Made by a program: the position numbers and the translations under genes. This document shows positions 39,626 through 48,905 of a DNA stretch of 64,000 nt, piece by piece (the first letter of the stretch is position 1; each line of letters opens with the position of its first letter). The notes beneath the pieces were generated by a model. The model was not told the DNA's origin and did not search any database. It worked only from the letters and a program-made list of their open reading frames with translations. The DNA is taken from contig CAUYUJ010003003.1 of the NCBI GenBank assembly GCA_963575745.1, forward strand, positions 300,577 through 364,576, in the 5' to 3' direction. The DNA is from Prorocentrum cordatum (Eukaryota; Sar; Dinophyceae; Prorocentrales; Prorocentraceae).

Positions 39626-39860
39626 GGAGGCCTCTTAGATGGGGTCGGAGTAGATGGTGTCGGAGGATCGCCCGCATAGCCAATCCATCGGCAATACATC
39701 GGCGATGCATCGGAGATGCATCGGCGATGCATCGTCGACGTCGAGGATGCATCGACGACGTCGACGTGAAGCACATCGGGCTGCACATCGAGCCGCATCG
39801 CCGATGCATCGGCGATGCGGCGCAATCCCCCGACTCCATCTGCTCGGACCCCATCTAGGA
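39626..39860 (+). mobile_element. Family F foldback element
   Basis: GGAGGCCTCTTAGATGGGGT to TGCTCGGACCCCATCTAGGA. The interior has eight or more GCATCGGCGATGCATCGG-type steps. It directly abuts a family E element. Confidence 0.82.
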
Positions 39861-40040
39861 TTATGTTGCTCCCACCCTACTCAAGGACCACATCCCCATA
39901 AATAATTTCGAGCACCTTGAAGAGACTCGAAACGGTGTCGAACGAATATCGCCTCCCAGAGTCCGACACGTGAAAATTGTCAAACTTCGGTACCTTACTG
40001 GTGCGCGAAACTCTTGCTGCTGGTGATCCAGCCTGCTTAA
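39861..40040 (+). mobile_element. Family E element
   Basis: TTATGTTGCTCCCACCCTAC, then AAATAATTTCGAGCACCTTG, then TGGTGATCCAGCCTGC. Its right end diverges before GGAACATCATAA. Confidence 0.75.
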
Positions 40041-40069
40041 AACCTCCCTCCCCTCCACCCGTGCATGGA

Positions 40070-40302
40070 TTGAGCAAGGACCGACCGTTCCGGGATTCCT
40101 ATAGTCCTACCACGAAATGTTCTTAGAACCCAACAATGTTTTCAGAACAAAAACAGTGTTCTTAAAACGTATTCCCGATGTGTTAAAACAGGACAGCCAA
40201 AGCCAGAAATGTTGTAAGAACATTTCGTGGAAAGCGCAAAAAGTTCTTAGAACATTGTTTGGTAGGGCTACAGGCACGCCAGGACGCTTCGCCACTGCTT
40301 GA
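40070..40302 (+). mobile_element. Family C element with target duplication GCATGGA
   Basis: Reference copy, 233 bp. Left end TTGAGCAAGGACCGACCGTT, right end CAGGACGCTTCGCCACTGCT then TGA. GCATGGA at 40063-40069 and 40303-40309. The inverted ends are about 60 bp, with strong agreement over CTRTAGYCCTACCA. Between them TGTTCTTAGAAC-type palindromes recur. Confidence 0.9.
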
Positions 40303-40375
40303 GCATGGAGGATCCTGTGCCTCGGGGAGGCCCCGGGGGGCTTCCGGAGCACCCCTGGCACGAGGCTGAAGTCGG

Positions 40376-40526
40376 GCTTGTCCCCCTACAGGGGGATTTT
40401 CGACGAAAAATGCAGAAATACCCAACAACTAATCAAAAAATGCTCCAAAAATAGTCTGGAGACTATTTTTCAAATATTGTTCAACGAATTTTGAATATTT
40501 TTTGGGGTAAGGGGACACGCCCGACA
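40376..40526 (+). mobile_element. Family B element flanked by imperfect 27-bp direct repeats
   Basis: CTGAAGTCGGGCTTGTCCCC to AGGGGACACGCCCGAC; centre AAAATAGTCTGGAGACTATT. The surrounding direct repeat (GCTTCCGGAGCACCCC, then TGGCACGAGG, 40350-40375; again at 40531-40558) is longer than the family's usual 8 bp. Confidence 0.83.
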
Positions 40527-40529
40527 AAA

Positions 40530-41255
40530 AGCTTCTGGAGCAACCCTTCAGCACGAGGCGCGTGGGGATCGACGAGTGATGATGTCCGTGTTTTCTCCCT
40601 CCCGAGAGAAGGATGTCATGAAAAGATCGGCTCAGGGTTCCAGCACTTCCAGAGCATCTCGTGGCGCAGTAGGTGGAGAACATCAGAAAATGTGGGGGAT
40701 CCTGGGAACCTTGGAAATCTTGAAACGTATCATGGTCGTGACTTCTGGCTTTTCTGATTTCCCCAGGACCAGACCTCCATCCCGAGCCGTTGTTGGACAG
40801 CCCCGCGGCAGCGGAGGGCTCCAGGCGCACGACAGCGCCGAACAAAGATGCAGAGGACCCGTTTCCCTGTAGGAACCCTCTTCGTCGCGGCGATGCTCAA
40901 GGAAGACAGGACAGCCTCCAGGAACGCATCCCGAGACGGAACAAGCGCCATGAAAACCGAAGAGTCGACGCGGTGACCTTGCGCGCTGGCTTGCGCACGC
41001 CAACAGCCACGAAACGCCCAGTAGAGAAGAAGACGCTTCTCCGCGCGACCGTTCGCGGGCAGCTCAGGCGCCGATGTCGGCGCAGTCTGCCCCCTCCCCC
41101 ACACGTGCCTAGACGTCGGGCGGAGATTGCCTAGGGCCCAGGTGTCCTGCCTCCTCAGAGGCCTCCTTCCCCTATCTTTGTCCCCGATTTTCCTGGGGAG
41201 GCGACGATGAAATGTGTCTGTGTGTTTTTCCCCCTCCTGAGTTCCTTCCCTCTCA
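40530..41255. other. Unclassified stretch with a family A 3' fragment
   Basis: 41175-41240 matches the last 60 bp of family A (GATTTTCCTGGGGAGGCGAC, GTGTCTGTGTGT, CCCTCCTGA). Otherwise nothing recognised. Confidence 0.5.
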
Positions 41256-41427
41256 AAAACAGGGCTAGGATCGGGATAAATCGCTCCAGAGCGTTCCGGA
41301 GCGCTCTCAGAGCGTTCCGGAACGCTCTGGAGCGGCCGCGGCGCCCAATACATCCTCCAAACCCGCCGATTCTCAGAGATTTCGGGTTATCCCGATCCGA
41401 TTTTGTCCCGATCTTCGCGTCGTTTTA
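41256..41427 (+). mobile_element. Family R element
   Basis: AACAGGGCTAGGATCGGGAT to CCCGATCTTCGCGTCGTTTT, colinear with 10066-10242. The copies differ at scattered bases. Confidence 0.8.
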
Positions 41428-41585
41428 CTCTCCTCCGTGGCGGTGCCTTCTCCGCCAGGCGAGGGTCGGTCAGCATCCGGGCGGCGAGGCCCACGACGCC
41501 GGGCGGGGGTCCCATGACGGCGCGGGCCCGCGGAGGAGGCGTGCGGCGCGGTGGCGCGGAGGAGGCGCGCGTGCGGGCAATAATT

Positions 41586-41775
41586 ATATCCACATCCAGT
41601 GCGTCTTGGAGTCTTGGGCTCTCTTCCCCAGAAACCGTAGACGCACTGGATATGGATAAAAATCTGGCCCCAAGAGGCTTGATTTTATCCCTATCCAGTG
41701 CTCGTCGGCGTTGCGGCACCTCTTCCCGAAGAGTCCAAGACGCTCTGGATATGGATATAAGTACTGCCCGCAGCG
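41586..41775 (+). mobile_element. Family M element
   Basis: TATCCACATCCAGTGCGTCT at the left, GACGCTCTGGATATGGATAT at the right, inverted. Two further internal copies (GACGCACTGGATATGGATAA and TATCCCTATCCAGTGC) make it a double foldback. Second copy 51663-51850. Confidence 0.78.
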
Positions 41776-41887
41776 CGGGGGGGGGGAAGAGCCAGAGGCG
41801 GTTAGGAGGCAACTACTGGGAGGCTTTCGTCGGGAAGATCAAGGAGGATCAAGCCCTATGTGGGAGCTGTTGCGCCGGAGTGGGCCT

Positions 41888-41942
41888 CGGGTTCAGCGGG
41901 ATTGAGCCGGATTAAGCGGGATTCAGCGGGATCAAGCCGGAT
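41888..41942 (+). repeat. 10-bp tandem repeat (AGCGGGATTC)
   Basis: Five units: AGCGGGATTG, AGCCGGATTA, AGCGGGATTC, AGCGGGATCA, AGCCGGATTT. Confidence 0.92.
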
Positions 41943-42179
41943 TTCGGACCAGGGCGGAATCAGAATTTGACCTCCCAGGAGTTGCGTCCGGGAGGCGGGG
42001 GGAGCAAACACAGTACCAGTGATCGGGGACAGCGTTCGGATGGCTAGGCTTCTTCGGGCGCTGTCGGCCCATCACGGCGGTTCTCCAGCCCCGACAGCTG
42101 CGCCCCGCCGAGGGCACTCCGGGGGCGCCCAAATGCGCCCGAATGGCCGCCAGAGGCCCGAGTTCTGACCGGACAGCTA

Positions 42180-42380
42180 TCAGGGGGCAGGCCCCGTGTG
42201 GGGAGACACAAAGGTACCGATACCGCTACTCCCCGCACCTCTCCCGGGGTGCGTTCTGACCCGGATTTCGGGGCGAATCCAGCGGTGGCAACGAGGGCCT
42301 CCGAGGAGGCCAAACAGGGGAAAAACGGGCGAAGGGCAGAGGTCTGGGTACCCTTTCCTCCTCTGACCGTGGGGATGGAT
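42180..42380 (+). mobile_element. Family K element
   Basis: CCGGGGTGCGTTCTGACCCG and GCGAATCCAGCGGTGGCAAC, with GGTACC near the left and GGGTACCC near the right. Confidence 0.75.
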
Positions 42381-42647
42381 CAACCTCGAATCGCACATTC
42401 GTCGCAGACAGGGGCCGGATAGTCCACCCCGCCCAGGGCCGCACGGCTTGGCTATTGGGAGCCTGCCGCATCCGTCGGCAATGCATCGCCGATTCCAGGT
42501 CGATGCTGCCCACCAGAGCCCATCCTCCCCGAGAGCTGCCCCTCAGCTGGCACGCCACCGTGGGGAAGCCATCAGCTCATCTCTCCCGAAGACACTCCAA
42601 GCCTTCTGACAAAAACAGAAAGAATACAGTCAAAGCTGATAGTATAT

Positions 42648-43092
42648 TGAGCAGTGAGCGACCGTCCCGGCACGGCAGTTCTGTAGGCCTACCACGACAT
42701 GCTCTTAGAACCCAAAAATGTTCTAAGAACAAAGACAATGTTCTTAGAACATACAGTGCGGGCGCGGCCGCAAGAAACCCTCGCAAGAAACCCAACCCTG
42801 AGAACCCGTGCGCGAGGTGCACCTGAGGTGAAGCCCGGAGCACCCTGAACACAACAACTCCTTCAACGGCTGCGGGAAGTCACCGCGCAGCGCGAGGAGC
42901 GAAGAAACCCAGGATACCCTGACGAAAAGCAGATGGATTCTTGATGCGCGCTCCCACTGCAAGCCCAATCTGTGAAAACGAATCAGTCCCAGCCAGAATC
43001 GTTCGCAAAACATTGCATGGAAACCACAGAAGGTTATCAGAACCTTCCTTGGTAGGCCTCTGGGCACGCTAGGACGCTTCGCCACTGCTTGA
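42648..43092 (+). mobile_element. Family C element split by a family D insertion
   Basis: Left part 42648-42753 (TGAGCAGTGAGCGACCGTCC to TGTTCTTAGAACATA), right part 42960-43092 (AAGCCCAATCTG to CGCCACTGCTTGA). Joining them gives a normal-length family C copy. Flanks share TAGTA. Confidence 0.85.
42754..42959 (+). mobile_element. Family D element, 206 bp, nested in family C
   Basis: CAGTGCGGGCGCGGCCGCAA to GATGCGCGCTCCCACTG, the same length as 18846-19051. The outer 13 bp are imperfect inverted repeats. Confidence 0.87.
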
Positions 43093-43190
43093 TAGTAGGA
43101 TGAGCGATAAAGATGCAAAGGCCTTGGACGCCCATGCCGAAGCGTTTCGAGCAGGGCAGATGACCGACGAGGCAAGGACGCAAGGCACCC
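43093..43190 (+). repeat. Family N repeat, first half
   Basis: GAGCGATAAAGATGCAAAGG then CCTTGGACGCCCATGCCGAA and GAGGCAAGGACGCAAG. Confidence 0.65.
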
Positions 43191-43214
43191 TGGTTTGGAC
43201 GCCCGAAATGGGTA

Positions 43215-43385
43215 CGGACAAAAAAATGGTACAATGCCCAATAACAGATGTTGTCCCAAATGTTGCCCCAAATGTTGGGCAGGCGGCCTTCTGTCTCGAA
43301 TGGACACAGGCCGCGGCGGCGTGGACAGCGAGCCTTGTTCAAAACGAACAGCATCCGCTGTTGGGCATTGTACCCATTCTTGCCG
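43215..43385 (+). mobile_element. Family P element
   Basis: Left GGTACAATGCCCAATAACAG, right GCTGTTGGGCATTGTACCC, inverted. The interior GGACAGCGAGCC and TCCAAATG-like steps are shared with 48170-48350 and 48540-48715. Confidence 0.75.
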
Positions 43386-44028
43386 TGCCCAGTTCGTGCG
43401 TGCAGACCTCGGGGAGTCGCTCATCCTTCCTATCGGTGACGACTGTAACTCGCTGTCGGGCTCCCAGCGGCGGCGCATCACTGGTACCCATCCCCGCTCC
43501 CCAACGAGGGCGCTCTCGGGACCTCGGAGCCTAAACGCGGCTTCGGAGCACAATCTGTCGGAGAGGCCGGCGCGGACTCCTTTCCCAACAGGCGCCCGCG
43601 AGGACAGGGGGGACCCGCGAATCTGCGCCAGACCGCTCTGAGAGCGGGGAGAGCTCTGGGACGGTGCGACCTTCTTTCTAGGCCTGCCTGCCTCGTCCTC
43701 CTCCAGAAGTCTGGGTCTGGTCGTCCTCGTCCTCCTCCTCATCCGAGGTGGGTGGATCCTCCTCGTCCGCCAGCTCCCCCCTCGCGAGGACCCCCCCGGA
43801 CCCCTCCCCCGCTCCCCCGCTCTCCCTCCTTCCCCGTCACCTCCTCCCAGCCCCAACGATGGCCTGAAAGTGATCGGTCGACCCCCGACAGACACGACGC
43901 CGACGCCGGCACCGGCGACGAGCATGGCGCCGACGGCGCAAGCGACGACGTCTTTTCTTGCTTAAGGAGAAGATGGGAGCGGACCGCAAGATTCAAGAAC
44001 CACCGTCGTAATGCGAATGCCGGTTGCA
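43386..44028. other. Unclassified stretch
   Basis: CT-rich at 43735-43850, GACGCCGACGCCGGC steps at 43900. No gene recognised. Confidence 0.4.
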
Positions 44029-44082
44029 CCTGAAAGTTGTGTACTTCCTCACCATTGGTGAGGAAGTACACGGCTTTCAGGG
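44029..44082. repeat. Near-perfect 26-bp-arm hairpin with 1-nt loop
   Basis: CCTGAAAGTTGTGTACTTCC then TCACCA pairs with TGGTGA then GGAAGTACACGGCTTTCAGG; 24 of 26 positions pair. Could extrude as a cruciform or fold as RNA. Confidence 0.95.
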
Positions 44083-44104
44083 GCCTCCCGCCTCGCGCCG
44101 CACC

Positions 44105-44178
44105 CCCCCATCTCCTCCTCCTCCGCCTCCTCCTCCTCCTCCTCCTTTTCCTCCTCCTCCCCCTCCACCTCCTACTCG
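44105..44178 (+). repeat. CTC pyrimidine tract
   Basis: CTCCTCCTCCGCCTCCTCCT with TTC and ACC variants. Confidence 0.92.
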
Positions 44179-44221
44179 TCGGGTCGCCCCCAGACCCCCT
44201 CGAGTAATGAACAAATCATGA

Positions 44222-44372
44222 CGGAAGGCTTTTCTCAATTTTCGGCCTCCGGGGGCCCTCACCGGGCATCGGGAGTGTCAGAAAACGACTCAGGATGCAA
44301 AGCTGGTCATGGGGAAAGAGTCGGAACCTTTGGGGGTCGACGTAGAAACAAAAATCATTACGTCGGGGGTTT
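44222..44372 (-). repeat. Family Q dispersed repeat, inverted copy
   Basis: TTTTCGGCCTCCGGGGGCCC, TCAGAAAACGACTCAGG and GGGTCGACGTA, the reverse complement of 60735-60885. Confidence 0.75.
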
Positions 44373-44737
44373 GGGGGGGGCGATCCCCCCGGTGGTGCGG
44401 TTCCCCCCCCTCGTTCGAGGCATCCCGTCAATCTAGCCAGCCTCCAGCATATCCCTGCTCCTGAGGTTGACCAACCCAAAGGCGATGACAATCTCAGGGA
44501 TGCACCCGCAAAAACTGAAAGAGACACTTAAGGTCGGCATCGGGATGAGGTGGTACCAATCGTAGCAATAGGGATATGTTTCAGACTGGTAACCATCCCC
44601 CTCTCGCTCGAGGCATCGTGGACCTCCTCGCTGGAGGTGGCCCCCTCTGGTGGTGGCGTTGTCGTTTCTCCGACCCCCCACATGTAAGAAGCTCTCTCTA
44701 TGTGACGCGACAGCGACCGTCACCAGCCCCGCGCCCC
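44373..44737. other. Unclassified stretch with a local duplication
   Basis: CTCGTTCGAGGCATC (44411) and CTCGCTCGAGGCATCG (44604) occur twice. No gene seen. Confidence 0.4.
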
Positions 44738-45150
44738 CCCCAGGTGACGTCACGCTCCGCGCCCGCAGCGACCAGGAATGCCTAGGGATGACTGGGGACT
44801 GGTCAGAGCAGCATGGAGGTGGCGATCGGCACCACAAGCGCCTGTCTACACCACTGTGCTCGCGTGCACCACACCGCGTGTACACCACACCGCCTGCGTA
44901 CACCGCAACAGCCGTATGAAGCGCAGCGCCTGTGTGCATCACAGTGCCTGCGTGCACCACAGCGCCTGTGTACACCACAGCGAATTTGTACACCGCAACA
45001 ACCGTCTGCAACACAACGCCTGTGCACCACAATTCTTGCGTGCACCGCGGCGCCTGTGCACACCACAGCGTGCTCGAATACACCACAGCATCCGCGTGCA
45101 ACACAGCGCTGGTGTACACCACAGCGCCTGCGTGCCTGGAGCATGTAGGT
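44738..45150 (+). repeat. Left arm of a 1.2-kb inverted repeat (leader plus 18-bp minisatellite)
   Basis: GGTGACGTCACGCTCCGCGC, AATGCCTAGGGATGAC, AGGTGGCGATCGGCACCACA, then about 16 units of the CACCACAGCGCCTGTGTA type to GGAGCATGTAGGTGAG. Confidence 0.88.
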
Positions 45151-45544
45151 GAGAATCTGCTGCGGACAGCTAAGCGCCACGCGAGGGGAATGCTGATAAT
45201 AACATGCAATGTTCTTCCCTCCTCCTCCTCCTCCTCCGCCTCCCTCACCCTCCCCCCCGTCGTGCGGGTCGGCGCTACAGCGCAAGTGCGCGTCTCAGCG
45301 TGCATCCCGGAAAAATGGTCAATTGAATCAGTCCGCTGGTTTTTTCGAACGGCCAATTCTGCGGGTGCCTTCTGGACGCAGATGGGAAGAGTTAGGATGA
45401 TGAGGGAGGACTCGGGAGGACTCGTAGATTCCAGCGCTCTTGCTTCGAACGGATTCCTTTCCAAATTCTATACAATTGCTTTCTGTGTAATTCACAGGTG
45501 CTCCAGTTTCTCATGCAAAGTGCCTCTAAAATTCTATATACAAC
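45151..45544. other. Loop between the two arms
   Basis: Single-copy in this window, with a short CTC run (45221-45242) and GGGAGGACTCGGGAGGACTC. No gene recognised. Confidence 0.45.
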
Positions 45545-45945
45545 ATTGGTGTTCGAATGCGCACGCATGCTGTGGTGCGCACGGGCACCTTGGTATACTC
45601 AGACGCTGTGGTGCACGCAGGCACTGTGTGCACTGGTGTTGTGTTGCACACGGCGCGGGCGCTGTGGTGTACACAGACGCTGTGGTGTACTTACTGTGGT
45701 GCACGCAGGAACTGTGGTGCACACTGGCGCTCTGCTGCGCGCGGCTGCTGTGGCGTACATAGGCGCTGTGGTGTACACAGGCGCTGTTGTGCACGCAGGC
45801 ACTGTGGTTCACACAGGCGTTGTGGTGCAGATCGCCACCTACATGCTACTCCTACCCGTCCTCGGTCATTCTTATAGGCATTCCCAGACGCCGCTGGCGC
45901 GAAACGTGACGTCACCGGCCCACTTCCCCCCCCCCTGGTGACGCC
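45545..45945 (-). repeat. Right arm of the 1.2-kb inverted repeat
   Basis: Minisatellite in reverse complement (GTGGTGTACACAGGCGCTGT), then CAGATCGCCACCTACATGCT, TATAGGCATTCCCAG and GAAACGTGACGTCACC, mirroring the left arm in reverse order. Confidence 0.88.
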
Positions 45946-46349
45946 CCTTCTCGTCCAGGAATAAAAAACAAGCTCTGATTACTCGCGAGATGGGGACTCT
46001 TAAGACGAAGCCAGGACGAGGATACCATCAAATGAGGATAAATCGAGAATAACTGAGATCCGGAGGCTCTGGAAGATGTCCCGGGCGACGCGGCCTTACC
46101 AGAGTGTTTCAGAACGCTCGAGCATTCCGGAACGCGGAACGCTCTGGAACGGATCTATCCTCGTCTTAGCCCCGTCTTAATTCTGCTCGCGGCAGCAAGG
46201 TGGCGCTCTGCTGCCACAGCTGCGCCACCCCGCGCGGAAGTGGCACGCTCCTCCAACGTTCCTGCCTGCTTCCTGCGCGTCGCCGAAAGTACCCTTTACT
46301 GGGTGCCCGGTTCGGTGGCGCTGAACTGTGACGACCGAGGGCATCTGTT
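45946..46349. other. Unclassified stretch with a family R fragment
   Basis: 46098-46165 carries the GAACGCTC/GAGC, CATTCCGGAACG palindromes of family R. GAGGATA(CC/AA) and CGTCTTA direct motifs surround it. Confidence 0.5.
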
Positions 46350-46495
46350 GGCGGCGCGCAGAGGCGGGTAGGGGGAGGGGGGAAGGCTTCTTACAAGAAC
46401 GTTGCTTCTTAGAAGGCCCACGTCTTCTAAGAAGCAGGGGTGCTTCGAAGAAGCCTTCCCCCGCTCCCCGCACCCCCCTCCGCGCGTGGCTGAGT
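46350..46495 (+). mobile_element. Family S foldback element
   Basis: Outer arms GGGGGAAGGCTTCTT and AAGAAGCCTTCCCCC (15 of 15), inner arms GCTTCTTAGAAG and CTTCTAAGAAGC (12 of 12), then CCTCCGCGCGTGGCTG. A longer, more worn copy is 58132-58440. Confidence 0.85.
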
Positions 46496-46865
46496 CTGGA
46501 GGCCCGCAGGGGCGACACAGGTATCCACAAATAGCTCGAACCTCAGCAGCCTGGACCTTCGTCGACGACGACGACGGCGCCCATCACCGACGGCCTCCAA
46601 TGGGCCCAAAGGGGGATCAAATGGGCATCCACAATCAGCCCGAGCCTCAGCAGCTCGACCAGTGCCCCTCGTCGCCGACGATGCCAGACACCCGATCCTC
46701 GACGGCGACGATGATCCTGGACACTCGGTTCCCGACGACGAGGATCCTGGATCCTCGATCCACGATCCAAAGGTCGGAGAAATAAGGAACCGAACTCCAT
46801 ACACGGGCACTTGTTCTGGCCCTGCACTGCAACTCGCCCAATAAAGCGAATCCTGTTGCATACGG
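46496..46865. other. Unclassified stretch
   Basis: CGACGACGACGACGG-type steps and the direct repeat CAGCCCGAGCCTCAGCAGCT / AGCTCGAACCTCAGCAGCCT (about 46530 and 46635). No gene recognised. Confidence 0.4.
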
Positions 46866-47045
46866 GACCCTGGTGTGTATATATATATATATACAAGATT
46901 TTGATACATGATTGATGTATGAATGAATTTATGCATGAACTCATCGATGTGTTTAATACTGAATCCCTGCATGTTTAATACATGATCCGCACGCGGAGGA
47001 CGTATAATAAACGGCACTTAATATATATATATATAGATATATGGA
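46866..47045 (+). repeat. AT-rich island with two (TA)n runs
   Basis: (TA)n at 46878-46894 and 47020-47042 bracket ATGATTGATGTATGAATGAA-type steps. Base composition unlike its surroundings. Confidence 0.9.
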
Positions 47046-47224
47046 TATTTCTTCCGCTTCCCCGGGGAAGGGGAAGAACAGGTATACACCACACCACCCC
47101 GACGTCGTCCCCGACCCTGGCAAAGTCCTGGGACGGAGCAGCCGCGCGCCACTGGCCGTGCACATGCCCCAGCTCCCGGAGAGGGGCGGGCAGCTCTCCC
47201 GCCCGGCTGGCATCCCCTCACATC

Positions 47225-47399
47225 GACCCTGCTATTCCTCCTCCTCCTCCTCCTCCTCCTCCTCCTCCTCCTCCTCTTCCTCTTCCTCCTCCTCCTCCTC
47301 TTCCTCCTCCTCCTCCTCCTCCTCCTCCTCCTCCTCTTCCTCTTCCTCCTCCTCTTCCTCCTCCTCCTCCTCCTCCTCCTCCTCCTCCTCCTCCTCCTG
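47225..47399 (+). repeat. (CTC/TTC)n tract
   Basis: 175 bp of CTC with TTC variants. It pairs in inverted sense with 47509-47670. Confidence 0.95.
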
Positions 47400-47508
47400 G
47401 GGCCTCCCCCAGGGCCCACGCCCTCTCCAGGGGGCCCTCCCCGCGCCCTCTCCAGGGGGCCCTCCCCACGCCTCTGCCCCTGGACCTGGGGCCCTCCCCA
47501 GGCCCATA

Positions 47509-47670
47509 GGAGGAGGAGGAGGAGGAGGAGGAGGAGGAGGAGGAGGAGGAGGGAGGAGGAGAAGGGTGAGGAGGAGGGTGAGGAGGAGGAGGGGGAGGAG
47601 GAGGAGGAGGAGGGGAGGAGGAGGAGGAGGAGGAGGAGGAGGAGGAGGAGGAGGAGGAGTGGGAGGAGGA
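47509..47670 (+). repeat. (GGA)n tract
   Basis: About 160 bp of GGA with GGT variants. GGGCCCTCCCCAGGGCCCAC-type sequence lies on the outer side (47691) and inner side (47400) of the pair. Confidence 0.95.
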
Positions 47671-48165
47671 GGAGGCGGACATCGACCCCCTGGGCCCTCC
47701 CCAGGGCCCACGCGGCCCTGACCCGACGGCTCGAGGCGCCCCCCGCCGTGGCGCCGAGAGGAGAGCCCCGGGAGGCCCCGAGAGGGACGACGGGCACGAG
47801 CGGAGGCCGCCGCCGTCCCGAGGGGCCCTCCACCGATCAGGACGCGCATGGAGAACCCGAATCCTCGGCGACGGCGGCGGCGGCACCGCATGTCCAGACT
47901 GCTCCCCAGGGTAGAGATAGCTGCCCGTCCAGGACCAGCCGCTCATGGCCCCGGGGCCGACTCCGGGGCACCGGAGGCCGAAAGCGAGGCAGGACGCCCC
48001 AGTTGGACACGTCTTGTCGTCGGACATCGGGGGAAATCCCAGATCCCCGCGAAAATCACAGGTCCTAGACTGTCGGTGCTGGCGGAGGCGCCGCTGCTCC
48101 GGAGGGGGGCCAACAACAATTATAGCGACACGCCGCCCATTGGAACTTGCCAGCGTGCTTCTCCT
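47671..48165. other. Unclassified GC-rich stretch
   Basis: No gene or family recognised. Confidence 0.35.
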
Positions 48166-48169
48166 TCGC

Positions 48170-48350
48170 TCCCAAAATGGGAACGAAAGAGGTGGGCAAG
48201 ATGCCCAGCAGCGATGTCCAAAACCGAAAGCGATCGCTGTTGAGCAGGCGACCTTTGGAATCAAGCGGACAGCGTCCGCGGCGATGCCGACGGTGAGTCC
48301 TGTTCCAAATTGGCAGGGGCTGCTGTCAATCTTCGTCCCATTCTTCCAGC
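48170..48350 (+). repeat. Family P dispersed repeat
   Basis: AGATGCCCAGCAGCGATGTC, GCTGTTGAGCAGGCGACCTT, GGACAGCGTCCGCGGCGATG and CCTGTTCCAAATTGGCAGGG. Confidence 0.7.
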
Positions 48351-48539
48351 ACCGATGCCGATCGAATATGCCGAGGTGTGTCATTGATGCGGCAGGCTCC
48401 TGTCATGACGACGTCGGCCTCTCTTCCTGACACCGCGCGGGCCGTTCCGCCTCGGACGATCGCGGCTTACCGACAGCCTGGATGTTTCAGTGTCGGTCGA
48501 TTCTGGGCCACCAGCGGCGTTCCACCTGGTGCGACAGGA

Positions 48540-48715
48540 AGGTACCACGCTGCCTAACCGCAAACGATGTCCAACATCGACAGCGGCTGCTGCTGAGCAG
48601 GCGACTTGTCAATCGAGTGGACGACGTCCGCGGCGCCATCGACAGCGAGCCCTGCTCCAAATGGACAAGAGCTGGTGTTCGTCCCAATTCTTTCCGTGCC
48701 CACTTCAATTGTAAT
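48540..48715 (+). repeat. Family P dispersed repeat
   Basis: AAACGATGTCCAACATCGAC, GCTGAGCAGGCGACTTGTCA, GACGTCCGCGGCGCCATCG and CCCTGCTCCAAATGGACAAG, closest to the 48170 copy. Confidence 0.7.
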
Positions 48716-48745
48716 GAAGGGTGTCGTTGATACTGAAGGAACCAA

Positions 48746-48905
48746 GAGGTACCGACTCCGCTACCACCCGGACCTCGCCCAAGGTGTGTCCTGACAAAAC
48801 TCTCGAGGCGAATCTGGCCGTCGCGAAAAAGGCCTCCCAGGATTCCTAAAAGAGGCGAAAACGGGGTCAGAGCAGCCCAGCCTCGATACCGCTTCCCCCT
48901 CTGAA
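48746..48905 (+). mobile_element. Family K element
   Basis: GGTACCGACTCCGCTACCAC, AAGGTGTGTCCTGACAAAAC, AGGCGAATCTGGCCGTCGCG and GATACCGCTTCCCCCTCTG. Confidence 0.7.

Noticed and set aside
44803-45912. Cys/His-rich or CVHH-repeat proteins
   Set aside because: They are translations of the 18-bp minisatellite, on opposite strands in the two arms.
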